From Verrucomicrobiota bacterium (lineage in GTDB: Bacteria; Verrucomicrobiota; Verrucomicrobiia; Verrucomicrobiales; Verrucomicrobiaceae), in contig JAEYUU010000032.1 of the NCBI GenBank assembly GCA_023429545.1, positions 1 through 6,227 on the forward strand: a DNA stretch of 6,227 nt. The letters are read 5' to 3'. Below are positions 1-6,227 of this stretch, piece by piece. The notes under the pieces are model-generated. The model saw nothing but the letters and a program-made list of their open reading frames with translations, had not been told where the DNA came from and did not search any database. Every line of letters begins with the position of its first letter. The stretch's first letter is position 1. A program made the position numbers and the translations under genes.

Positions 1-2582
1 ACCAGAAGCAGACCCAGCCCCTGAAGTGAGCTCTCGAACGCCTGCGCCTCCCCCTGGAAGCTGGTGCTCACCGTGACCGGGAGCTGGCCCGCCACCTTGT
101 CTTTCACCGAGTTCACGGCCTCCCCCAGGGACACCCCGGGTTTCGTCGCAAAAGAGACCGTCACCGAAGGCAGCTGTCCCATATGATTCACCGTCAGCGG
201 GCCCACCGTGCGGCGAATATCCGCCACGGGACCCAGCGGCACCAGTTCGCCATTCCCACCACGGATGTACAGCATCGACATGGCCTCAGGATCGGAGCGA
301 TACTTGGGATCCACCTCCATGATCACATAGTACTGGTTGCTCGGGGTGAAGATGGAGGAGATCTGCCGCGAGCCGTAGGCGTTGTAGAGCGCTGTCTCAA
401 TCTGGTTCGCCGTAAGGCCCACCGTGGAGGCCTTGTCGCGATTGACCTTCACGAAAATCTGCGGGCTGGTCACCTGTAGGTCGCTTGTCACGTCAGTGAG
501 CCCTGGCAGTTCGCTCATCATCTTTTCCACCTTCGGCGCCACCGCGAAGAGTTCCTCGATGTCCGGACTCGAAAGCGTGAACTGATACGGACTCTTGCTG
601 GAGCGACCTCCGACGCGAATCGCCGCCGGCACCGAGGCATAGGCGCGGATGCCGGGAATCTTCCCCAGTTCGGGACGCAGTTGCTCCACGATCTCAGTCG
701 CTGAAGGCCGTTCCCCACGCGGCTTGAGCCGGATGAAGGCGCGGCCGCTGTTCGCCGTGGAGCTGAACCCGCTTGCTCCCACGGAAGAACTGAACGCTTC
801 GATATGCGGATTCCTGGCCAGCACCTCCGAAACCGCCTGTTGATGACGCACCATGGATTCAAAGGATGCATCCTGCGCTCCCTCCGTGCTCACCATGATC
901 TGCCCGATGTCCTCCGGCGGAATGAACCCCTTCGGAAGATGCAGGAACAGCCACGCGGTGATCCCCACCGTGACGGCGGTGAGCACCATCATCGTGACGC
1001 GGTGCTTCAGGGAAAACTTCAGCGTGTGCTCATAAATGTCACGCATGCCATCAAAGAACTTCTCCGACATCTGGAAAAGCTTTCCGGGCTTCCTGTCCCG
1101 GTGATGCCCCTTCAGTAAACGACTGCACAGCATCGGGGTCAGAGTCAGCGAAACCACACCCGATACGAGGATGGCCACGGCGATCGTTACCGCAAACTCG
1201 TTCAGCAATCTCCCCAAGATGCCCCCCATGAAGAGCACCGGCAGGAACACGGCAGCCAGGGAAATGGTCATCGAAATGACGGTGAATCCAATCTCCCGCG
1301 ATCCTTTCAGCGCCGCATCCCAGACTTTTTCGCCGTTTTCAACGTGTCGCTCGATATTCTCCAGCACCACGATCGCGTCGTCCACGATGAACCCGACGCT
1401 CAACGTGAGGGCCATGAGCGACAGGTTGTTAACGCTGAAGCCAAGCAGGTGCATCACGCCGAATGTGGAAACAATCGACAGCGGGATGGCAATGCTCGGG
1501 ATGATCGTCGCCGTCACGTTTCGCAAGAAGAGGAAGATCACGAGCACCACCAGGCCAATTGTCAGCATCAGGGTGAGCTGCACGTCATGCACAGATTCGC
1601 GAATCGTTTGCGAGCGATCGGTGAGGATCTTGACCTCTACGGAGGCGGGGAGTTGCGCATTGATGGAAGGAAGCAGCTTCTTGATGTTGTCCACCACCTG
1701 CACCGTATTGGTACCGGGCTGGCGCTGGACGCTCAGCACAATGGCCCGCTCGTCATTGTACCAGCTCGCCACCTTGTCATTCTCCACACTGTCCGAAACC
1801 AGAGCCACCTGCTCCAACCGCACCGGAGCGCCATCACGGTAGGCCACAATGATGGGCCGGAAAGCCTTCGCGTTCTCGAGCTGGCCACTGGTCTGGACCG
1901 TGAAGTTTTGATCGCGCCCCTGGAGTGTGCCCGTGGGCAGATTGCTGTTCCCCTGTGAGATGGCATTGCGGACATCATCAAAGCCAATGCCACGCGATGC
2001 CAGCTTGAGCGGATCCACCTGCACACGGACCGCATACTTCTGCGATCCCCTCACTTCCACCTGCGCCACCCCATCCACCATGGAGATGCGTTGAGCGATG
2101 GCCGTCTCGGCATACTCATCCACTTCCGAGAGTGGCAACGTGGTAGAGATCAGCGAGAGATACAGGATGGGGAAATCCGCCGGATTCACCTTCCTGAACG
2201 AAGGCGGATTGGGCATGTCCGGCGGCAGGTTGCGCTGCGCGCTGGCTATGGCGGTCTGCACGTCCAGCGCGGCACCATCGATGTCGCGATCCAGCTTGAA
2301 CTGGATCGTGATGGAAGTCGATCCCAGCGCGCTTACGGAAGTCATGGAATCAATGCCCGCGATGGTGGAGAACTGCTTCTCCAGAGGCGTGGCCACCGAG
2401 GAGGCCATGGTTTCCGGGCTCGCGCCAGGAAGACTCGCCGACACCGAGATCGTCGGGAAATCCACGTTCGGCAGGTCATTGACCGGCAGCTTGAAATACG
2501 CGAGCAGGCCAAAGCCCAGGATGCCCATCATGACCAGGGAGGTCATCACAGGGCGGCGGATGCAGAGTTCCGGCGTGGTCAT
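1..2582 (-). CDS. RND efflux permease (HAE1 family, MdtB/MdtC-like), C-terminus cut by window edge
   Basis: This is the inner-membrane, proton-driven pump subunit of a tripartite efflux system; the family expels drugs and other amphiphiles from the periplasm and inner leaflet. The 860 visible residues begin with a cytoplasmic stub and TM1 (about 12-31), then the first porter region (about 32-330), TM2-TM6 (about 335-490), TM7 (about 527-547) and the second porter region (about 550-850), stopping near TM8. The segment PGASPETMASSVATPLE (52-68) closely resembles E. coli MdtC. GFIVDDAIVVLENIERH (397-413) is the TM4 signature, and D401/D402 correspond to the proton-relay pair D407/D408 of AcrB. 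About 170-190 residues, including the TM10 lysine region, lie beyond the left edge. The start at 2582 matches the usual RND N-terminus (a short stub, then RRPV before TM1) and lies 24 nt after the adaptor stop, so the two genes are probably co-transcribed. No Shine-Dalgarno motif precedes it. I saw no frameshift. Family confident; substrate unknown. Confidence 0.95.
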   Translation of the reverse strand, partial: MTTPELCIRRPVMTSLVMMGILGFGLLAYFKLPVNDLPNVDFPTISVSASLPGASPETMASSVATPLEKQFSTIAGIDSMTSVSALGSTSITIQFKLDRDIDGAALDVQTAIASAQRNLPPDMPNPPSFRKVNPADFPILYLSLISTTLPLSEVDEYAETAIAQRISMVDGVAQVEVRGSQKYAVRVQVDPLKLASRGIGFDDVRNAISQGNSNLPTGTLQGRDQNFTVQTSGQLENAKAFRPIIVAYRDGAPVRLEQVALVSDSVENDKVASWYNDERAIVLSVQRQPGTNTVQVVDNIKKLLPSINAQLPASVEVKILTDRSQTIRESVHDVQLTLMLTIGLVVLVIFLFLRNVTATIIPSIAIPLSIVSTFGVMHLLGFSVNNLSLMALTLSVGFIVDDAIVVLENIERHVENGEKVWDAALKGSREIGFTVISMTISLAAVFLPVLFMGGILGRLLNEFAVTIAVAILVSGVVSLTLTPMLCSRLLKGHHRDRKPGKLFQMSEKFFDGMRDIYEHTLKFSLKHRVTMMVLTAVTVGITAWLFLHLPKGFIPPEDIGQIMVSTEGAQDASFESMVRHQQAVSEVLARNPHIEAFSSSVGASGFSSTANSGRAFIRLKPRGERPSATEIVEQLRPELGKIPGIRAYASVPAAIRVGGRSSKSPYQFTLSSPDIEELFAVAPKVEKMMSELPGLTDVTSDLQVTSPQIFVKVNRDKASTVGLTANQIETALYNAYGSRQISSIFTPSNQYYVIMEVDPKYRSDPEAMSMLYIRGGNGELVPLGPVADIRRTVGPLTVNHMGQLPSVTVSFATKPGVSLGEAVNSVKDKVAGQLPVTVSTSFQGEAQAFESSLQGLGLLL

Positions 2583-2606
2583 GACGTGCGAAGTCGAAAG
2601 TCGGGG

Positions 2607-3788
2607 CTAGGGCAGCGTGTTTGCCACCTGCTTGCCGGTGGTCTCGGCGGGAGGAGCTTCGCTTCCCACCGGTGGCTTGAGTTCCACCTTCGCACCGGGG
2701 AAGAGACGGAGATGTCCGTCAATCACCACGCTCTCGCCGGGATTGAGGCCCTTGTGGATCACACTTTCATCACCCACGGTGCGCTCCACCACCACCGGTC
2801 GCATTTCCACGGTCTTGTCCGGCTTTACCACAAAGACATAGGAACCCTTTTGACCTGTCTGGATCGCGGTGGCCGGCGCCACGGTCGCGCCTTTTTGCAG
2901 GGAGAGCGTCAGCGTCACCTCACCAAACTGCCCGGGCCACAAGGTAAGGTCTTTGTTCGGAAAGGCCGCCTTCAATTCGATGGTGCCCGTGGCGGATTTC
3001 ACCGTGTTGTCCACGAAGGTGAGCTCGCCCGAAGTTTGCCGGCCCACATTTTCATTGGGGGTGATGCCCGCCTTGAGCGGCCCCTTTGCCATCTCCTTGG
3101 AAATAACGCCCAAAAACTGTTCAGGCACGGAGAACACCACCTCAATGGGTTGTAGCTGGTTGATCACGACGAGTTCGGTCTCATCCGCTTTGATCACATT
3201 GCCTGCGTCCACCACGCGACGTCCCACGCGGCCCGCCATGGGTGACCGGATGGTGCAATAGGAGAGCTGCAGCTCTGCCGCCTGCACCGATGCCTTTTCA
3301 GCCTCCGCGTTCGCCTGGGCTATCTTGAGATCACTCTGCACCTGGTCAAGCTGCTCCTTCGCCACGGCACCGGAGCGTTGCAGCGATGCATAGCGATCCG
3401 CCTGTTTCTGGGCCAGGAGGAGTTGCGTGCCCACCTGATTCTGCTTGGCCTTTGCCTGTGCCAGCGCGACTTCAAACGGCTTCGGATCGAGTGTCACCAG
3501 CAGATCGCCTTCCTTCACGAACTGCCCTTCCCTGTAATGGATCCGGTCTATCTGACCGGATACTCGCGGCTTCACGGAGACGGTGGAGAATGGGCGTACG
3601 GTTCCGATGCCCGGCAGCACGACCGGCATGTCCTTCTTCAATACCTCGCTCACGGTCACCGGCACCGCGCCACTCCCACGGCCCCCGCCTCCGCCCGGGG
3701 CGCCCTCTGGCGATTTCGAGCACGCGGCGAGCGCCAGACAAACGACACAGCCCGCGAGGGCGAAGGTGTGATGAAATTTAACAGACAT
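2607..3788 (-). CDS. RND efflux periplasmic adaptor (membrane fusion protein, MdtA/AcrA type), lipoprotein
   Basis: This 393-residue protein links the inner-membrane pump to an outer-membrane channel. It has a lipoprotein signal: an N-terminal basic/His stretch, a hydrophobic core and the lipobox LAAC with lipidated Cys23. A Gly-rich linker (about 31-40) follows. Next come the first half of the lipoyl/barrel-sandwich domain (about 61-105, GTVRPFSTVSVKPRVSGQI), an alpha-helical hairpin rich in Ala, Gln and Lys (about 106-172), the second lipoyl half (about 175-210, RSPMAGRVGRRVVDAGNVI), a beta-barrel (about 212-298) and a membrane-proximal domain (about 300-370). The layout and many positions recall E. 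coli MdtA. The frame stays open upstream to 3983, but I chose the ATG at 3788 because it puts the signal peptide at the N-terminus and avoids overlap with the regulator gene. It starts 91 nt after the MarR stop and ends 24 nt before the permease ATG. The bases before the ATG (GCTTCCC) are not a Shine-Dalgarno sequence. Confidence 0.94.
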   Translation of the reverse strand: MSVKFHHTFALAGCVVCLALAACSKSPEGAPGGGGGRGSGAVPVTVSEVLKKDMPVVLPGIGTVRPFSTVSVKPRVSGQIDRIHYREGQFVKEGDLLVTLDPKPFEVALAQAKAKQNQVGTQLLLAQKQADRYASLQRSGAVAKEQLDQVQSDLKIAQANAEAEKASVQAAELQLSYCTIRSPMAGRVGRRVVDAGNVIKADETELVVINQLQPIEVVFSVPEQFLGVISKEMAKGPLKAGITPNENVGRQTSGELTFVDNTVKSATGTIELKAAFPNKDLTLWPGQFGEVTLTLSLQKGATVAPATAIQTGQKGSYVFVVKPDKTVEMRPVVVERTVGDESVIHKGLNPGESVVIDGHLRLFPGAKVELKPPVGSEAPPAETTGKQVANTLP

Positions 3789-3879
3789 GGGAAGCGGTTT
3801 TCTTGGGTCTGACGGGGGGATTGGTTCTGCTCTGGGAAGCCGCGCTGCTGATTCGGGGCGTGGGAATGGGATGGCCGTT

Positions 3880-4350
3880 TTAAGTGCGCGCGACCTCGGG
3901 GGGCTGGCAGGGCTGGAAAATGGTGCGCAGGGTGTGCATGGCAGCCAGGATCTCCATGCGCTGCGGTTCTGCCAGGTGCTCAACCGTTCGTGAGAGAAAG
4001 GCCCGGGCGTGCGTCAGGATGGCCTCATACTTCACCCGCCCGGAAGGGCTCAACCTGAGGGAGATTTTCCGCCGATCCGCCGTGTCCTGACGCCGGATCG
4101 TGAACTTCGCCGCCACAAGCCCATCCACCAGCTTCGAGGCAGCGGGAAGGCTCAGACCAAGGAAGTTCGCCACGTCGGAAAGCATCGCTCCCTCATTCCG
4201 CCCGATGAAGGCCAGTGCCCGGAACTGCGGCAAGGAGAGCTCCGGCGCCCGGTGGCCCCGCACCTCCGCCCGCATGGCACGCATCACCATGGGAACCACC
4301 TCAAGCAATTCGGCAGCACAGTCTTGGGGCATGGCCGGTTTTGCTTCCAT
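3880..4350 (-). CDS. MarR-family transcriptional regulator
   Basis: This 156-residue protein has the length and layout of a MarR dimeric winged-helix regulator, usually a repressor released from DNA by small phenolic or drug-like ligands or by oxidation. The N-terminal helix (about 10-35) and the C-terminal helices (about 108-145) should form the dimer interface. The winged helix-turn-helix spans about 37-104: LSDVANFLGLSLPAASKLVD (57-76) contains the scaffold and recognition helices, and RRQDTADRRKISLRLSPSGR (86-105) is the wing with the family's D-x-R motif (D92, R93/R94). The start at 4350 gives MEAKPAMPQD. A second in-frame ATG at 4332 is possible, with a partial GGAAG 11 nt upstream. It lies just upstream of the efflux genes in the same direction, so it probably controls them and itself; this is inferred from context. 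Cys11 and Cys148 are present but do not match an evident OhrR-type redox arrangement. Confidence 0.92.
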   Translation of the reverse strand: MEAKPAMPQDCAAELLEVVPMVMRAMRAEVRGHRAPELSLPQFRALAFIGRNEGAMLSDVANFLGLSLPAASKLVDGLVAAKFTIRRQDTADRRKISLRLSPSGRVKYEAILTHARAFLSRTVEHLAEPQRMEILAAMHTLRTIFQPCQPPEVART

Positions 4351-4367
4351 GAGGCAATAGTGTCAGA

Positions 4368-4403
4368 AGTTAACTAATTGGAACTGCGAATTTGGACGTC
4401 CAA
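4368..4403. promoter_or_regulatory. Two perfect dyads upstream of marR, candidate operator/promoter region
   Basis: The 143-bp gap before the MarR gene holds a perfect 12-bp palindrome, TTGGACGTCCAA (4392-4403), and a perfect 8-bp palindrome, AGTTAACT (4368-4375). They lie 42-53 and 18-25 bases upstream of the MarR ATG. The stretch around them is noticeably more AT-rich than the flanking genes, as expected of a promoter. MarR proteins bind short palindromes that overlap promoters and often autoregulate, so these are reasonable operator candidates. The assignment is inference. On the minus strand TTGGAC (4403-4398) resembles a -35 element, but I see no convincing -10 at 16-18 bp spacing. Confidence 0.4.
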
Positions 4404-4493
4404 TCCGTGGGAATTGTTCACCTTCGTTTCCCTTTCTTCTGCAATGAGAGGGAGCGGGATGGCGGGCAGAAAAACCCTCCACACACTGTCTGG

Positions 4494-5828
4494 TCAGGAC
4501 TCGGGATGACCTTGGGCGGGATCGACATTCACGGCCCTTATGACGACCTTGTCGATTCTCTGCCGATCCATGTCCACCACCTCAAACTTGTACCCAGCAT
4601 GCTCGAAAACCTCCCCTTCCTTGGGCAGGTGGCCCAGCCGATGCATGACAAAGCCTGCCAGGGTACGGTAGTCACCGTCCTTCAATTCCATCGCTGGCAG
4701 CTTGAATCCCACCGCAGCCGCCACCGCCTCCACGTCCATCTGGGCATCTGCCATCCAAGAGCCGTCCGCCTGGTGCCGCACCTGGGCGTCAGGAGCCTGT
4801 CCCTGCTCCGGCAGATCGCCCAGCACCGCCTCCACCATGTCATTCAGGGAGATGAGTCCGGAGACGCCGCCAAACTCATCCACCACCAGTGCAAGATGGC
4901 GGCGGTGCTTGCGAAACTCCTCGATGACGCGCGGACACCTCATCCCCTCCGTCACAAAGAGGGGCGGCAGGAGCAGAGCTTCGATGCCGGACTTCGGCGC
5001 GTCGCTTTGAAGGTTGGCCCAGAGCGCCTTTACGGACAGCATGCCCAGGACGTTGTCGCGAACCTTGCGATGCACGGGAAAGTACGAGTGCCCGCTCTGG
5101 GCAATCTTGCGATGGTTCTCCTCTTCCGGGTCGTTGAGATCGATCCACACGATCTGGTTCTTGGGCGTCATCACATCCGCGGCCACCAGGTCATCCAGTT
5201 CCAGCACGCCCTCCACCATGCGCTGCTCGCCCGGCTTGAAGACGCCGGAGAGCGTGCCTTGGTGGATCATGGCCCGGATTTCCTCCTCTGAAACTCCGGG
5301 CTCAGAGGCTCCCTTGGCACCGAGCAGGCGGGCGATGACCTCGCTGGATTTGTCCAGCAGCCGGACCACCGGCGACGTCCAGCGGGACAGCACATTCATG
5401 GGCGGAGCCAATCGCGATGCCGAACGCTCCGGCGACTGGATGGCCAGGCGCTTGGGCACCAGTTCTCCAATGACAACGGAAAGGTAGGTGATGCCACCGA
5501 CCACGATCATGGTAGAAAGCGTGGCGGCCCAGGTCTCCATCCACGACACGCTGGCCAGAACGGGGGTGAGCTTGGCGATGAGAGCCGCGCCCGACGAGGC
5601 CCCCGCCAAGGTGCCCACCAGGGTGATGCCCACCTGTACCGTGGACAAGAATGTGCCGGGATTCTCCACCAGCCGAAGCGCCGTCTTCGCGCCAACGCTT
5701 CCCCCATCCGCAAGTATCTGCAGCCGTGCCCGTCGGGAGGATACCACGGCGATTTCTGCCATGGCGAACACCCCATTGGCAATCAACAGACAAAAAAGCA
5801 GGGCCAGTTCGAAAGCAATGACAGTCAT
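4494..5828 (-). CDS. CNNM/CorC-type membrane protein (HlyC/CorC 'hemolysin' family) with CBS pair
   Basis: This 444-residue protein has the complete domain set of its family. A DUF21/CNNM membrane domain spans about 1-190, with hydrophobic segments near 4-26, 60-85 and 97-120 and the conserved GELVPKRLA motif at 121-129. A pair of CBS domains follows (about 210-340), ending in VVDEFGGVSGLISLNDMVEA (325-344). A C-terminal CorC_HlyC domain (about 350-435) contains DGDYRTLAGFVMHRLGHLP. Studied relatives are linked to Mg2+/Co2+ export or resistance (CorC, MpfA) or polyamine export (PaeA/YtfL), with CBS domains sensing nucleotides. Which role applies here cannot be told, and 'hemolysin' is a historical label. 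The ATG at 5828 gives an N-terminus that leads directly into the first membrane helix. No Shine-Dalgarno motif precedes it. A TATAAA on the minus strand (5851-5846) could be a -10 box, but no good -35 goes with it. It is 124 bp from gpmI and 143 bp from marR, so probably a separate unit. Confidence 0.93.
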   Translation of the reverse strand: MTVIAFELALLFCLLIANGVFAMAEIAVVSSRRARLQILADGGSVGAKTALRLVENPGTFLSTVQVGITLVGTLAGASSGAALIAKLTPVLASVSWMETWAATLSTMIVVGGITYLSVVIGELVPKRLAIQSPERSASRLAPPMNVLSRWTSPVVRLLDKSSEVIARLLGAKGASEPGVSEEEIRAMIHQGTLSGVFKPGEQRMVEGVLELDDLVAADVMTPKNQIVWIDLNDPEEENHRKIAQSGHSYFPVHRKVRDNVLGMLSVKALWANLQSDAPKSGIEALLLPPLFVTEGMRCPRVIEEFRKHRRHLALVVDEFGGVSGLISLNDMVEAVLGDLPEQGQAPDAQVRHQADGSWMADAQMDVEAVAAAVGFKLPAMELKDGDYRTLAGFVMHRLGHLPKEGEVFEHAGYKFEVVDMDRQRIDKVVIRAVNVDPAQGHPES

Positions 5829-5901
5829 GAAAATGGGAAGTGGTCTTTATAGAAGACGCCAGGTGGCGCGCCGATTAGACAGATCCTGGCGCCGATTGTT
5901 G

Positions 5902-5930
5902 CCCGTCGGGTGACCGCCCTTCCCGACGGG
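5902..5930 (-). terminator. GC-rich 9-bp hairpin after gpmI, possible terminator without a U-tract
   Basis: The arms CCCGTCGGG (5902-5910) and CCCGACGGG (5922-5930) are perfect reverse complements separated by an 11-nt loop. The hairpin begins 22 nt after the gpmI stop codon and lies before the next gene, which is where a terminator would sit. The transcript continues as GCAACAATCGG, with no run of U, so it does not meet the classic intrinsic-terminator rule. It may act as a U-less terminator, an mRNA 3' stabiliser or a protein-binding dyad. Each arm is itself self-complementary (CCCG around one central base). Confidence 0.5.
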
Positions 5931-5952
5931 ATGTGGAAATCTGGAGTGAGTG

Positions 5953-6227
5953 CTAGCTCCGCCGCAGCAGGGATTTGCCGGTCATCTCCGCGGGCTGTGG
6001 CACGCCCAGCATCTCCAGCAGGGTCGGCGCCACATCCGCCAGGATGCCGTCGCTCACGGAGAAGAGATGCGCGTCCTTGGCCACATAGATGCCGTGCACC
6101 AGATTGGTCGTGTGGGCGGTGTGGGGCGAGCCATCTGGATTGCGCATGGTCTCGCAGTTCCCGTGGTCGGCGGTGATGAAAAGCTTCCCGCCCAGCGCCA
6201 GGGTCTTCTCCACGAGGAGTTGAACAC
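5953..6227 (-). CDS. gpmI: 2,3-bisphosphoglycerate-independent phosphoglycerate mutase, C-terminal fragment cut by window edge
   Basis: This enzyme interconverts 3- and 2-phosphoglycerate in glycolysis and gluconeogenesis in the cytoplasm, using two metal ions (usually Mn2+) and a phosphoserine intermediate. Only the last 91 full codons are inside the window; a family member is normally about 510 residues, and the catalytic serine and most of the protein lie to the right. Two metal-binding signatures are visible: LFITADHGNCETM, with the ADHGN codons at 6157-6171, and PHTAHTTNLVHGIYV, with HTAHT at 6109-6123. The end, LADVAPTLLEMLGVPQPAEMTGKSLL, is shown here only as its key parts: DVAPT, the LGVPQP turn and the MTGKSL closing motif, all typical of the family C-terminus. 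The frame stays open to the window edge, so the GTG at 6213 is an internal valine codon, not a start. It ends at a TAG (5955-5953) and is followed by a strong hairpin. Confidence 0.95.
   Translation of the reverse strand, partial: VQLLVEKTLALGGKLFITADHGNCETMRNPDGSPHTAHTTNLVHGIYVAKDAHLFSVSDGILADVAPTLLEMLGVPQPAEMTGKSLLRRS

Noticed and set aside
2091..3155. Long plus-strand open frame of 354 codons opposite the adaptor and permease genes
   Set aside because: It runs antisense across two well-supported genes and their junction. The product is rich in Arg, His and Gly with no recognisable domain, as expected of a GC-rich shadow frame.
3789..3840. Direct repeat GGGAAGC (plus strand) at 3789-3795 and 3834-3840 in the gap before the adaptor gene
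   Set aside because: Seven bases in a purine-rich, GC-rich gap is readily explained by chance, and no further copies or symmetry support a binding site.
3789..3983. Upstream extension of the adaptor reading frame to an ATG at 3983
   Set aside because: It would overlap the 3' end of the MarR gene and bury the lipoprotein signal peptide about 65 residues inside the protein. The start at 3788 explains the signal and lipobox.
4374..4421. A 15-codon minus-strand frame starting with GTG (4421) and ending 23 nt before the marR ATG, preceded by AAAGGG
   Set aside because: It could be a leader peptide, but short frames like this are common by chance. It begins with GTG, overlaps the likely promoter dyads, and I see no alternative hairpins to suggest attenuation.
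4470..4493. Weak imperfect hairpin followed by TTTTT just after the CorC-like gene stop (minus strand)
   Set aside because: The stem is short with a mismatch and a one-base loop, so it is too unstable to call a terminator despite the T-run.
4392..5291. Plus-strand open frame of 299 codons opposite the CorC-like gene
   Set aside because: It is antisense to a complete gene with clear domains. Its His/Leu/Arg-rich translation shows no family features and no ribosome binding site is apparent.
6211..6213. GTG at 6213 as a start codon for a short 86-residue gene
   Set aside because: The frame continues upstream to the window edge, and the protein is clearly the C-terminal part of GpmI, so this is an internal valine codon.

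Overview
All recognisable genes in this window lie on the minus strand, so it reads right to left. It is a stretch of ordinary chromosome from a Gram-negative (diderm) bacterium with fairly high GC (around 60% by eye). The evidence for a diderm is an AcrB/MdtC-type RND pump with a lipoprotein periplasmic adaptor. The phylum cannot be fixed from sequence alone. The protein style and the lack of Shine-Dalgarno motifs would fit Verrucomicrobiota, but this is a low-confidence inference. I see no RNA gene, mobile element, CRISPR array or integration scar.

Layout, in transcription order. (1) 6227-5953: the C-terminal end of a cofactor-independent phosphoglycerate mutase (gpmI), cut by the right edge. 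It is followed by a perfect 9-bp GC-rich hairpin (5902-5930) that may end its transcript. (2) 5828-4494: a complete CNNM/CorC-type (HlyC/CorC, 'hemolysin family') membrane protein with a DUF21 membrane domain, a CBS pair and a C-terminal CorC_HlyC domain. (3) A 143-bp gap (4351-4493) holding two perfect dyads. (4) 4350-3880: a MarR-family repressor. (5) 3788-2607: an RND periplasmic adaptor of MdtA/AcrA type, predicted to be a lipoprotein. (6) 2582-1: the first 860 residues of the partner RND permease (HAE1 family, MdtC-like), cut by the left edge.

Genes 4-6 read as one drug-efflux unit. The probable logic is that the MarR protein represses its own promoter and the downstream pump genes and releases DNA on binding a ligand. 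The adaptor and permease then form the inner-membrane and periplasmic parts of a tripartite pump. No outer-membrane (TolC/OprM-type) gene is visible; it could lie beyond the left edge or elsewhere. The mutase and the CorC-like gene have no evident functional link to the pump.

I found no clear sign of an undescribed system. The points most worth a second look are the dyads in front of marR, the absence of Shine-Dalgarno sequences at all four visible starts, and the unusual hairpin after gpmI.
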